Shown in pieces: positions 32,217 through 43,728 of a DNA stretch of 64,000 bases; the stretch's first letter is position 1, and every line of letters begins with the position of its first letter. Origin of the DNA: Adiantum capillus-veneris (lineage: Eukaryota > Streptophyta > Polypodiopsida > Polypodiales > Pteridaceae); assembly GCA_014529385.2 (NCBI GenBank), contig CM043943.1, positions 99,384,355 to 99,448,354 of the forward strand. Direction: 5' to 3'. Below the pieces are notes generated by a model. The model was not told the origin of the DNA. It did no database searches and was given only the letters and a program-made list of their open reading frames with translations. The position numbers were made by a program, and so were the translations under genes.

Positions 32217-35189
32217 TCTATGTGAGGCACCATCCTAATCTTCCACAATAGAATGTCACAATGCGACCTGCAGGTTTTTCAAAGTTTTTTTTTTTTTTTT
32301 AATGCCCTAACCTTGCCGATGCAAGGGCAGTGACACACGGGCAAGGCCCATGCTATGCATCCGAGGACTAGAGACTCCACACCCAAGAGATGTGCCCCAT
32401 GGCGAGCATCTGCATGTTGGCAGGTTTTGCATCTACAACTTTGGGAATTTTCCATATCATCGGTGGCATGCACAGTGTGAGTCGCCAGATTCCGCAAGGG
32501 TTGTCAACTCCGCCCTAGTTTCAATATGAGTACATTAGAGACGTTTGCAAAGCAAGGCAGCAACAACAGTCTTGATGAGGACACGGTCCTCTGAAGGGGA
32601 ATTTTTCAAAGCTTTAATTGCTATCCACAGAAGATCAACATTGCCATCACCTTAGTGTTTGGCAAGGCTATACGCCAATATGGTGATAGATCCATAGGAA
32701 ATAGATACCCTCCAGGATGATCTTAGATATTTCGCATTGTTGGCACGCCAAGGCCTATTGTTCGTTTTGAACAAGAGTATGCTTGGCATGGACGACCACT
32801 AGTTACGGATTGCGATGCCGATTATTTCGCCTTTTCGATTTGCATTTTTGGATAGGGACATGTTCCTAGGAAAGTTTGCTCGTGTTTGACTTTCTCACAA
32901 TAAACCTAAGCGGTCAAGGACAACAATAATCATGCAACATAATCATGCAGCGTGTCAGCTGTTGCTAACACGACCATCCAGAATTCGACAACATGGTTCC
33001 ACCGCTAGAAGAGGAAATTTTGCTTGGACATGGTTCCACAGGCAATGTTGTATGACAACGTTGGACCTCGGTATGAATTACGACTGACCAAAGTAGGCCA
33101 ACATCATCACATGATTGCGACACGGCTTTGAATACAATGACAAAAAAAGGTAACCTCTTTCAATTTTGTTTTAATCAAGTTAATTACCATCATGATTTAT
33201 GCAGGGTGGCAACATTGCCTAGCAGTAATGGTCAATAAGCCTATGACTGCTATTGCCATTAGCAAGACTCCATGAAAGGGTGCTCATGAGCACGGCCGGT
33301 GTAATCCAATGTTGGGTTACTACTTTATTCCTATTTGCAGTTTCCCCTCGATAACACGTTCAGTTTTTGGGTAGACAAGATTGGTCGGCAAAAGTGCTTA
33401 ATGAGGTATGCAGTTGATTTTGGGTTTATTGTCATCTGCATAACGAGTTACAGCATTTTGGTCGTATCTCTGCATAAGGTAATATATGTGAATGACGTCA
33501 TGCACTTACCATACATCTTTTCATCATCGACCACGAATTGATGTAACAACAGCAGGGTTGTCAATTGCTTATGAAGCATTTGACCTAGATGGAACATGCC
33601 TCATCTCTATTGCATATATCTCACATGTATCAAAGGAGACATGCATAGCCTCTTACTGGACTTGAAAAAGAAATCAAGTTCCTTGGCATGGCCGACTCTT
33701 TGTCACAGTTTTTACACCCTGATGGAGGATGCTTATATAGCACTGGTTTCAGCACAAAGATATTCATGTGAAGCAAGGCTTCAATCTATGACTCTTAAAT
33801 TGAGATTGTTCCCATTTGGGGTATGCTATGAGCACATGCTTTTGGGGGAATTTCTCCATATTCCTGCAGGATATTTCAGGCCAACTTTCTCTCGTGCAAT
33901 GGAGACAAAGATCTACATTTGAGCAAGTTTTTCTTCCCACATCTCAAGACAACTGGTTACAGCTGGATGACCAAGTTAGACCAGGTTCAGTATTGTTTAT
34001 TTTTTCCATTTTTATACATTTACATTGGAAACTAATGCTTGTGTACAAAGCAAAGTTCTTTGATAATTTTTCATGAAGCAAGGTTTCTCCCTTGTGCCAA
34101 GGTACTGCACAATTACTCTTGAAATCACGAGCAACGGCACACAAGATTGACAAACTGGCAAAATAGGGAATACCACCTCACAAAATCCCTACCAATTTAA
34201 ACTATACAAGGCACTAATGGTTTTGGCTCTCGAGTTTGAGGCCATCACTCTCGCCAAGGGCTTCACAATCTGTATGCATGGCATACTAACTAGGTGGCAT
34301 AAAATCCACCGCTTCAAAGAGTATGCTTCCGCTACCACACTAGGCACTCTCTCACAGCCATACTAAGTTCTGGATGCTGTTTGTTTTTTCTCTTTTCTCT
34401 CTCGATGATAGCATTATACAGGAAGATTGTTGCATGCTCTATAGGATAAGCTGTCAATCAGGCATAAGTTGTCTAAGAGCACACCTTCTGGGCACACACA
34501 CACTAGAAATTTACAGAAAGTTCCTCAACCCAGCATAAGCTTTTGATACATATTCTGCTCGTGAGTCATCTTGAGCCAAGGTACTCTAACTCACAGCTAG
34601 CACGTGGCTAAGATGTTGTCAAATTAGTCTACCTGGGTTCATCGATTGAACACTACTTTGCATAAGGGCTATGAGCCAAACAGGCTAAGAGCCGTTGTTA
34701 GGCCAGGGGAAAGGCCCAACTATTGGCATTCTTTGTGTGATTCTTTTCAAGATACACTCATAGCAGCTGATCTCTACAAGAAAGTATAGATGCAGCAATC
34801 AGTTGCGACAGCATGGCTGTCCATAAGAGCTTGGTAGTTCACCTATGTGGGTCCCCTGCTCTCTCTATAGCACTACGGAGTGTCTATGGACATATTGTTT
34901 TGGGGTAAGACTCGGCGGGTGATTGCTACATCACCCCGTAGGCATTAAGGATCACAGTTTGATCTGCATTGAGGATCATAGTTGATCTCTCCCAGTTATA
35001 CTTTCAAGGAAAGAATTCCGCAATCTACCACACGCGGTAGCGGACGGATGCACTTTTCAAGTTGATTCCAATCATTCTGTACACAGTTGACTATGTTGGT
35101 TACCGTTATCTGCTAGTTGAGCAATTTCTACAAGAGTCTTACCAAGGGGTTTGGCAACGTAGATTCTCATCCAAGGGCTTGGATTGCAA
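32217..35189. other. Long stretch without recognised gene
   Basis: Contains a T run of about 20 at 32284-32301 and only short, domain-free open stretches (for example 33596-33922). I found no RT, integrase, transposase or RNA gene. Probably old decayed repeats. Confidence 0.5.
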
Positions 35190-37278
35190 AGGCAACACCC
35201 AGGGTTCCCAATGCAATGTTGTTTGTTTTTTTCAGGTAGGGGACGTGCTCCTCTCCATTTGACTACATGTAAGTGTACATCTCCAGGTACGCATTTATTG
35301 ATTTGGTGTTACTCCATTTTTCAGTATGCTTTGCTTGGGTTTTCAAGACGTCTAAGTATTTTGGGCCAAGTGCCCAATCTATCTTTCTGCCTTATGCTAT
35401 TACGAACCTACTTGTAGCGTTCAATTTGGCACATGTTGTCACATGGGATACAACATGGTCTAGGAACTCAAGGAGTTCGGTTTAGCTAATGTGGAGCAAG
35501 ATAATGAGGGTCCCTCTCACTCTTGTTGCGGAGCATTTTGCAGTTCCTCCACACACAAGTACATCTTGTACTTGAAGGATGTTCTTTTTTACACATCCTT
35601 ACATGAGATATATTCCACATGTGGAGAATATGAGTCTCTGGACTGACATTGGTGCCATTATTTCAATTATGTGTCATGGCAAAGTCCCTAGGTGCTGGTC
35701 ACATCTGTTTTCTAGACCATTTTTAGCACGACATATCAGGAGCGATTTCATGGCCAAAAATTGTTGAATACTTAGAATGACTTGTTAAGGTACAAGTACT
35801 GCTACACAACATTACAGATGGTTGTTTATACATATAGCAAGGCTATAAGTTGTTAATGAAAAAGTTTCATTGTCTGTACCTAGAAGTGATCAATGTTTCA
35901 CCTTCTATAGTGATTTAGACGTTTCAACAAGGCTTGCAAAAGATTGCAACTAAAAATATTTAGTTTCTTTTCAAAACTATTTACATTCCTTTTGATGTGT
36001 GCTAGGCGCATCACATTTGCCATAAGTATTGGCAAGAATCATTATGGATATACAGGTTTGTGTTAGTTTTTGCTAAATGCATGCACACTAGGTGTTATGG
36101 GTCCTAGTGTTTAGCAAATGCTGATTTGCAACGACATGCATATTCCTCAGGTTGTTGCTTACGAAGCATTTTGCACTCTATGTGCACTATCTCTATGAGA
36201 TTACTTTTGGGTCTACTAATCACCAATAGAGGTCATGGCTCGGTTTGGGCGTTTGTGGATTTTTTCAAGTTAACCACGATGGTTATTTCAAACATTGTTG
36301 ATTCCTCACCAATGTTATACACTACTGTGATTCCCCGTTTGCCAGTCATCTGGGACGACTGTCTGTAAACCGTGAGGAAAACACACCTCAGTACTGTCAG
36401 TTATCCAAGGGGATACACAGATTACAAAGAGTAATCTTGTGCTAAAGGATCTGCTAAGAGCATACATTAGCACAACGCATTTTTGAATAGATGATTTTCT
36501 TCCTATTCTAGAATTGGCTTAAGTACGATTTTCGACTTTGAACACCTCTTGTGGTGGGGTTGGAGATTGTGTCAATACTTTCCTACGTCAAGGACTTACC
36601 AGGTGTGTTGACAAAGTATGTTGACAAGTAACCTTCAGTAGGGATGAACATGTAGTTCTTTGTGTTCCAAACTATTCAGAATTCTAACACGAGGACACTC
36701 CCTATCTACGGCCTGTTCAAGATACTCAGGCGAGTAGGAAATCTGGCTCACAATTGCATGGAAAGTTATGCCAAGGTTTCCTTGCATTATTCCAGTACCT
36801 TCAGAAGATCTAAAAAATGGTTATGCCTTTGGACCACTCTTAGTTGTCGTTACTCCTTTACAGTACTCAAGTGAGTTATAAATGGAGTTACCATTTAGAC
36901 CCAAGTTGTTGCAAACGGACAACAATGTTAAAAATCAAGATGTTTCTCTTGGTTTCATTGAACCTACTCACTACACCAATTATCGGTCATACAGACAACT
37001 GGACCACTTATGGGACGTCAATAAAGAAAACATCAATATTCTTAAGAAGATATTACTACTTGTGTTTTCGAGGACGAAAATTATTCCTTAAGGGGGGAGT
37101 AATGTCAGGACAAGGGTCCTACAAGGCAAGGCCCAACCTAGGGGGTCAGGGACCTAGGCCAAGGGCCTGGACTGAACTAATGTGGATTGGGGATCCGCTT
37201 AGGGCAAGTGCAAGGAGCTAGACTATATAAGGGGCGATAGGGAGGAGGATTGTATGTTCAGTTACCCTAGGTCTTACA
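35190..37278 (+). repeat. R-family repeat, copy 2, with short LTR-like end
   Basis: Collinear with 21600-23621. 37103-37278 is the 176-bp LTR-like block (TGTCAGGACA...CTTACA) with TATATAA at 37224-37230 and the preceding purine tract TTAAGGGGGGAG. The left end is diverged or truncated. The block abuts an integrase relic, so either this copy inserted into a chromovirus or the two were joined by a deletion. Confidence 0.75.
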
Positions 37279-38420
37279 GTATGTTTCAAAATGTGTGGTA
37301 TGCCAAAAGACAAAGTTCGATAGAGGGAAGCAACCTGGATTTCTTCAATCATTGCCAATCCCTAATTCACCATGGGAGAGCATATCCATGGATTTTATCT
37401 TTGGATTGCCCAAGTCTATCCATGGGAATATGAGAATATGGACAATAGTAGATAGGTTTAGCAAACAAGCACATTTCATACGTGTCAAAAAGACTATCGA
37501 GGCCCATCAAATGGCAACCCTCTTTATATCACAAATCTTCAAATACCATGGCTTGCCAATGTCTATAGTGTCGGATAGAGATCCTAGAATGACCAGTAAT
37601 TTCTAGAAGGGTATCTTTGAGAATTTAGATAATCCCCAAACGGATGGCCAAAGTCAAATAGCTAACCTAACCATTCTTGATCTACTAAAAGCTTATGTCA
37701 TAGAAGTAGATCAAAAGTCCCAATGGGAGAAGTACTTACCCTTAGTGGAGTATGCTTACAATAACATTGTACATACTTCCACGGGAAAAGCACCTTTTGA
37801 GGTGATAGAGGGAAGATAAAAAAGTCCCCTGCTACTCAAGGTACATGGGAAGATCTTCGTTGTAGATGACCTGCAAGAATCTTTCCAAAAGATTAAGGAT
37901 GCTATATCCATCTCTCAACAAAGGCAAAAGGCTGCTGCCGAGATAAGCATAGAAGAGACAAAATGATTCGGTCTTGCTTAAGTTTTCCAAGGCTCGATTA
38001 AGGCACAAAATGGGCAATAATCCTACGGGACACCAAAAGTACTATGCTAAGTTATCAAAAAGGTACTATGGTCCCTTCCAGATTCTTAGGCCAATCAATG
38101 AGATGGCCTATCAACTCAAGTTTCCTAGCCATTGGCTCATACACAATGCTTTCTACGTGATCCTGTTAAAGCCTTACAAAAGAGAGCCACCTGAAGAAGC
38201 AATCATTGAAGACACATCAGAGATCAAGGACCAAGAAGAGGTGCTGCAACTCGATTCCATTCTTTAACACGAAGACAAGGTATAACGAGGCGGTAAGACT
38301 ATCCGATGATATCTTATCAAGTTTAAAAATTATCCTTTTGAAGATACTAGATGGATGCAAGGCATACAATTAAAGGATAGCCTAAACCCTTTCAATGCTT
38401 ACAATGATTCCCTAGAGTAA
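37279..38420 (+). pseudogene. Chromovirus integrase and chromodomain relic
   Basis: Starts mid-integrase at CVVCQKTKF (second half of the H2C2 head). The first catalytic Asp is in SMDFIFGLP, the second in IVSDRDPRM at about 37570. An internal deletion removes the stretch before NPQTDGQS, and the catalytic Glu position reads Gln (DGQSQIAN). After frame changes a GPF-type barrel (YYGPFQIL, 38070) leads to a chromodomain-like segment at about 38250-38360 (YLIKFKNYPFEDTRW). Three stops in that segment look like C-to-T changes (two at CAA or CGA codons). Chromodomains of chromoviruses bind histone marks to direct integration. RT, RNase H and gag are missing. Confidence 0.85.
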
Positions 38421-39888
38421 GCAAATGTAAATATGAATAAATGAACAAAGTTTTTGTATTATAAGACTCTCTTTACTTATTGTGCACAAATGTTAATAAG
38501 TATGTATGCTTAGGATCATGTTTGTGGAGACGACGTCTCCCAAATACCAAGTAGAGCTTGTCACTCTACTATGGAAGATTGATACATAATAATGTGCAGA
38601 TATGCTTGCGGTAGTTAAGGTTCTTAAGCACCAAATGGACTAGTCATCTATTCTGGAATGGTGTCGTAGGGTGAAATAGAGATCCTCTACTCACTAGCAA
38701 ACGGACTAATGACTAGGCTTTATCTTCTCTACCTCATAGTCAAGGATGACTATGATTTCAAGAGAGAGGTAATTTCATAAAAACTAATATCTAATACTCC
38801 CAAATGATTTTCTATGTTAAACTGGTCATTTAATATGGGGAACTACCAGGGGAGTAAAAGATAGATTATTGGTAAGGCCGTTAGACCAGTCTCTGTTAGG
38901 GATCCAAAGGATAGAAAATAGGGATCCAGAGGGGAACGGTCTGCAAAAGAGCAATGTGCTTCAATGGGGCTTAAAAGTCCTAAGATTCATTTTGATTAAG
39001 ACTTCCATAGGCTAAGGTTCCAAAAATTTACTCATTTATTCAATGGCCAAAATAAGGGGAAAATTGAATGGTCATGGGGAGACTAAAAAGTCATCCCACA
39101 TCCCTAGGAAGGAGGGGACGAGCCCTTTGAGTAGGGGATGAGAGAGAAACACACACACTCCAAGGCTCCCCCTTTACACAAAGGAAATGTTGGACACTTG
39201 ATGTCAGGATCCTAGGCCAGTTGCCCCCAATCTCCCCTCAAATCCTATTGGATGGCCATAGAGGTGGACCAATGAGAATTAGGCTAGAGTAAATTTAGTC
39301 TAATAAATTTAAAATGCTTGATAAAATAACCAATAAAAATTAAGCTCCCTAGAAGACTATTGGACAGTCTACCAAGGGATCCATTGAGCATTCAACAGCC
39401 CAATGCTTTGCATGATTCCTATTGGCCAGAAGACTAAGAGGTCCAATGAGAGTTTAATTGAGTTATTTATTTATCTAAAGCTCTCACAAAAGGGGGTTAG
39501 GGGAACATTTGTCAAAAGGCTATCAACTATGCTTCTAATTTGTGATTGGCTAAGCTTTACAGGAACCAATGGGAGGCCAGCATGAGCAAATAGCAAGAGG
39601 GGTCACCAAGCTGAGAGAGAGGGTTGCATTTTACTCTAACACAATGCTATACACACACACACACACACAACTCATGTGTGCAAGAAGAACTCATCTCTGT
39701 CTCCAAGCATTGAGAAGTAGAGGTCTACATCAACAACTCTTGGCTATGGAATGCAAATCCAACCAAAATCCAAGCTTCAATGGCATGCTCATCTTCTCTA
39801 CCATGCTAATTACTAAGCTAAGTTTTGCTATTAGAGTGATTATGTGAGGAGAATACTTCTTTCTCGTAAGATGCATTTTCTACCTCTC
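38421..39888. other. Intergenic, no gene seen
   Basis: Follows the chromodomain relic and may include remnants of its 3' LTR, but I could not define an LTR end. A short (CA)n lies at about 39651-39669. Confidence 0.4.
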
Positions 39889-40160
39889 AATCTATCCTCA
39901 TTCCCTGTTAGCTCTCACCATTTTTGAAGGTGTGTGAGGTCTTGGGACCAAGTCTAGGGACACTAGGTGTGCTTTTTCAAGCACAATTTGGTGCGTGAAG
40001 CTTCCATCTTCATTGTACCAACTAATTTTGTCCTCGTTCCTTGCTAGCTCTCACCATTTTTGAAGGTGTGTGAGGTCTTGGGACTGAGTCTAGGGACACT
40101 AGGTGTGTTTTTTCAAGCATAATTTGGTGCATGAAGCTTCCATCTTCACTATATCAACTA
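39889..40160 (+). repeat. Tandem duplication, period about 136 bp
   Basis: GCTCTCACCATTTTTGAAGG occurs at 39911 and again at 40047. The similarity continues through GTGTGAGGTCTTGGGAC, AGTCTAGGGACACTAGGTGT and GAAGCTTCCATCTTCA in both units. Few substitutions separate them. Confidence 0.9.
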
Positions 40161-41304
40161 GTGTTGTCAAGGAACACAAAGATTGTATTATACAAAAGTC
40201 TCCTTTGATGGGAGAATCTATAATACAAAGCCTTTATGAAGGGGGGACCGGCTCTATGTAAATTCGGTCCTCAACTATTGTCAATTGTTCTATCTTTTCA
40301 GGTATTGTCAATAATAAATTAGATAGGTGTAAATTGCTATGTTTCTTTCTCAAATTAAGTACTCTCTCTCTATGCTCATTAAGAACCTATTCTTAATGAA
40401 ATGCTCACTATGTTATCAATTTCCGCTACACACAAGTTACTAGTACATTAAATGTTACACTTTTGAAAGTGTATTTTGTGTCGTCTTTAGTGTCTCTGTT
40501 CAAAAGATTTGGTGCAATGATCTTTGTCGTATTTGCCAAGCCCAACCTTGTGACGCTTAGAAGAAACACTCTTTAGTATGATATCTTCTTACACATGTTG
40601 TTGTGTAGTGTTCATTGTTGTCACCATAGGATTATCATGATAGGTATCTAGCTCTGACTTCTCTTTACATACAATTATAACAAATTTTTCTACCCGTTGT
40701 ATTTTGTCACCCTTCTTGACGAGCGCTTCTCTCAAATGCTTTGTAACTCCAGGTGCCTAAGGATGATTGCATATATGATAATTTTGTGTTGAAGCATAAT
40801 TTACATTGCCACTCCATATATCAATCACATATGCTAAGAGCAAACTCCCACTCTTTGCTGGGTTTTTTTCTAGCTACGTACCACTTGTGCCGACATTTTG
40901 GTCCATTGATTGCATTAAAAGCTAAAAGCATAAGAACTATATGTTTAGTAATAAAAATAATTCTCTAATTTTTAAAATATTTTAAAATTAAAAACTTCAT
41001 TAAAAATCATTCAAATTTATCCATTTTGCGATTCACAATATACTCTCTATTTGATATTATGCATAAAATAGAACTGGGTGAAAGCATGTTAACATGTTGC
41101 GCTTCTTGTGCTAATTAACATATTCCAACAAGCACATCTTATAAGCATAATACATGGATAGCACAATCATGTTTTTTCAAGTGTGTGGGCCACCATCATG
41201 AACTATACAAATTGTAATACTTAGACTTCAAAAAAATGAATCGTAATATTTTTAAAATCTCTAACAGTTAAGCTCAGTCATTACGTTGAGGTAGTGGTGT
41301 AGTC
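40161..41304. other. AT-rich intergenic DNA
   Basis: No coding structure. The part 40960-41250 is especially AT-rich. Confidence 0.5.
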
Positions 41305-42528
41305 ATGAAGCATGGAGGGAAGCATAGTGCAGGGGCCACAGGTCAGAGAGAGGGAGGAAAGAAATTGCGAGCTGCAAGCAGGCCTGCATTCAGAGGCCAA
41401 CAGTCAGCCCAAGTGGAGGATAACTCACCACTGGAGCCAGCCACCTCCGACAGCAATCTTGACAGTACTCCACCTAGAAGGAAGCCGAGGGGCAAAGGTT
41501 CTGTTGCTTCTCCTGCGCCCTGCAAAAGATTGAATTCTTCTAATTCCCAAGGATCCCCAATGTCAAAGTACATGCATGCAGGGAAGGGGAAGCAGGACTC
41601 AGGTACTCTCTCTCTCTCTCTCTCTCTTTGTTCAATGAGGGGGCCACATTTGGAAGTTGTAAATCAAGAAAAGTATGACACATTTCTCCAGCATGCCTCG
41701 ACTACTAATCTGTTAGTAGTGAATCCTCTCACCCATGAGAAAATTGTGTTGCTAAGCATATGCTGCAATCAACACAGAGGACTATGCATTCAGCTTATAT
41801 GCTTGTTTTTGCAGTAGCCCCTGACTGCAATCTAGTTGTGGATTCTCTCACATTTGGAAGTTTTGTAAAACAATTCAGTCCAATGGTAATTGCAAGTGGC
41901 TCAATCATGAAGTCAATTGGGCTGAGTTTGTTGTCCAACATTTGCAATATCTTCGAGAAAAAGATACTACAATGCCCATGTTGAAAAGTGGAGGGTGTGT
42001 AATACCCACCCCTCAAGTCAAAAAACACAGGAGGGCTCCGCGAAAACAAAGGATGGTTGCGCTCGCCACGTAGCTCCGAAACTTGTTTCTGCTGCCACGG
42101 AAACACCCCTCTCTATTAGCAGCTCTCACAAAGTGACAGCAAGCCTGTCATATTTCGGGCCCTCTAATTTGCAACACATCATGAGTGAAAATCACCATCT
42201 CAGAAATCGGCTGAAGGATGCTAAACAGGAGCTCAAGAATGCGGGTCAGGAGCTTGAAGCTGTGAGGGTTCTGAAAGCAAGCCATGATATGGTCAGCCCT
42301 GTAGCACTTGCTATGAGACATAAGCTTCATGATGCTGAGAATGAATTGCAGTGTTTAGGCCTCACTGACAGTGTGTATGCAAGGAGAGAAATAGAGCCCA
42401 AGGTAAAGATCGATACATTGAAGGAGACACTAGATGGTTTGGGGTTTCCTCACAGTGAGGACACCCCCACTGCTGTTGATATTGACATAACCTGTCTTCA
42501 TGTCAGTGCCGATGGTTTTTGTAATTAA
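41305..42528 (+). pseudogene. Unrecognised coding region with coiled-coil part
   Basis: The ATG at 41305 opens a Ser/Pro/basic low-complexity stretch of about 100 residues. It ends at a donor-like TCAG/GTACTC (41601-41606) next to a short (CT)n. An acceptor-like TTTTTGCAG lies at about 41815. Further pieces (about 41900-42050, a phrase VNWAEFVVQHLQYL) and 41995-42528 follow, the last holding a heptad-rich helix (LRNRLKDAKQELKNAGQELE). Frames do not join simply, so introns or frameshifts separate the parts. I do not recognise the family; a RING-like finger follows in the same direction. Confidence 0.4.
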
Positions 42529-42625
42529 ACATCATGTTTTGAATATGTGCACAACTTTCCTATGTACTTACCATGCCTCTGTTTTGATTGGCTTGTAGAT
42601 AAATGTGGAGGTGTAGGAAGCGAAA

Positions 42626-42916
42626 GTGCACGCCCACGATAGTCAATTACAGCTGCTCATGCAGATAAGTAGGATGATACAAGGCTTCTTCATCCCCATT
42701 GCCCTATGCAAGATAGCTATGGACACTTTTACAGAGTGTATAGGAGGGGTACGCAATGGGACAACAAGCAACATGTGTACTGGATGTGGTCTACCACTAG
42801 AAGTACACGAAATCCGTGGAATGGTCAAAATGCCATGTGAGCATACCTATCACCTAATCTGCTTTGTTGTTGCATGCTGCCTGGGGACCGAATGTAGAGC
42901 TTCCACCTACCAGTAG
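42626..42916 (+). pseudogene. RING-H2-like zinc finger segment
   Basis: Reads CTGCGLPLEVHEIRGM then PCEHTYHLICF and CCLGTEC, a C-x2-C...C-x-H-x3-H-x2-C layout like the RING-H2 finger of E3 ubiquitin ligases. The spacing and the final Cys pair are only approximate. It lies about 100 bp after the coiled-coil frame and may be its last exon; coiled coil plus RING is a common ligase layout. No other support. Confidence 0.4.
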
Positions 42917-43004
42917 AGGATACCAGCTGAATGGTGTGGCAAGGTCACAGGGCAAGGACCTCACACAGAGTTCTGCTAAGATAATGTTAAGGAACAATTA
43001 TCTA

Positions 43005-43455
43005 GCCTTGATTCCTACACTAGCCCTGTGTATGCTAGTTAGCACAGAAGGTATGCTAGTTAGCTTAGTGGGTATGGTGTCTAGCATATTGTGTATGGTA
43101 GTTGTCAAACCTAGTTATGCTAGTTAGCATAGAAGGTATGCTAGTTAGCTTAGTGGGTTTGGTGTCTAGCTATTATGTGTGGTAGTTATCAAACCTAGTT
43201 ATTCTAGTTAGCATACTATGAGATATAGCTAGAATACATTGTCATGGTGGTAAGCATACTGTGTATGTTAGTTAGAACAAATAGTTATCCTAGCCAACAT
43301 ATTGTGAATACTAGTTGGCATTTTTTGTATGCTAGTTAGCATACTGAGTATGCTGGTAAGCATACCTTCTATGCTAGTTAACAAACTATGCATGCTAACT
43401 AGCATAGAGAGTTTCCCAGTTAGACACAAAGTATGCTAATCAGCATGTTAAATAA
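43005..43455. repeat. Minisatellite of TATGCTAGTTAGCAT-type units
   Basis: Many near-copies of the near-palindromic core ATGCTAGTTAGCAT, spaced about 20-40 bp. A higher-order unit of about 90-100 bp is duplicated at about 43030-43210 (sharing TTAGCTTAGTGGGT and GGTGTCTAGC). It abuts the LTR at 43461. Confidence 0.85.
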
Positions 43456-43460
43456 GCTAA

Positions 43461-43632
43461 TGAAGCGGTCTGGGGCGGGCAACAAGAAGAGTGGCCTCTA
43501 AGCACTCTTCTAGGCTCCCATGCTGCTCAATTGGGTTGGGGTTAGAAAAAACAACAAACACACACACAAACCCGCAACCTAACCCTACACAAATTTGGGG
43601 CACCACCTAGTTTTGGATGCGAATTAGGACGC

Positions 43633-43728
<96 letters not shown>

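Noticed and set aside
32217-35189. Missing 5' half of the chromovirus upstream of 37279
   Set aside because: I looked for RT and RNase H motifs on the plus strand and found none, so I did not extend the element.
39184-39230. LTR start suggested by TGTCAGGATCCTAGG
   Set aside because: Resembles the R-family LTR for only about 10 bases; no TATA, end or partner was found.
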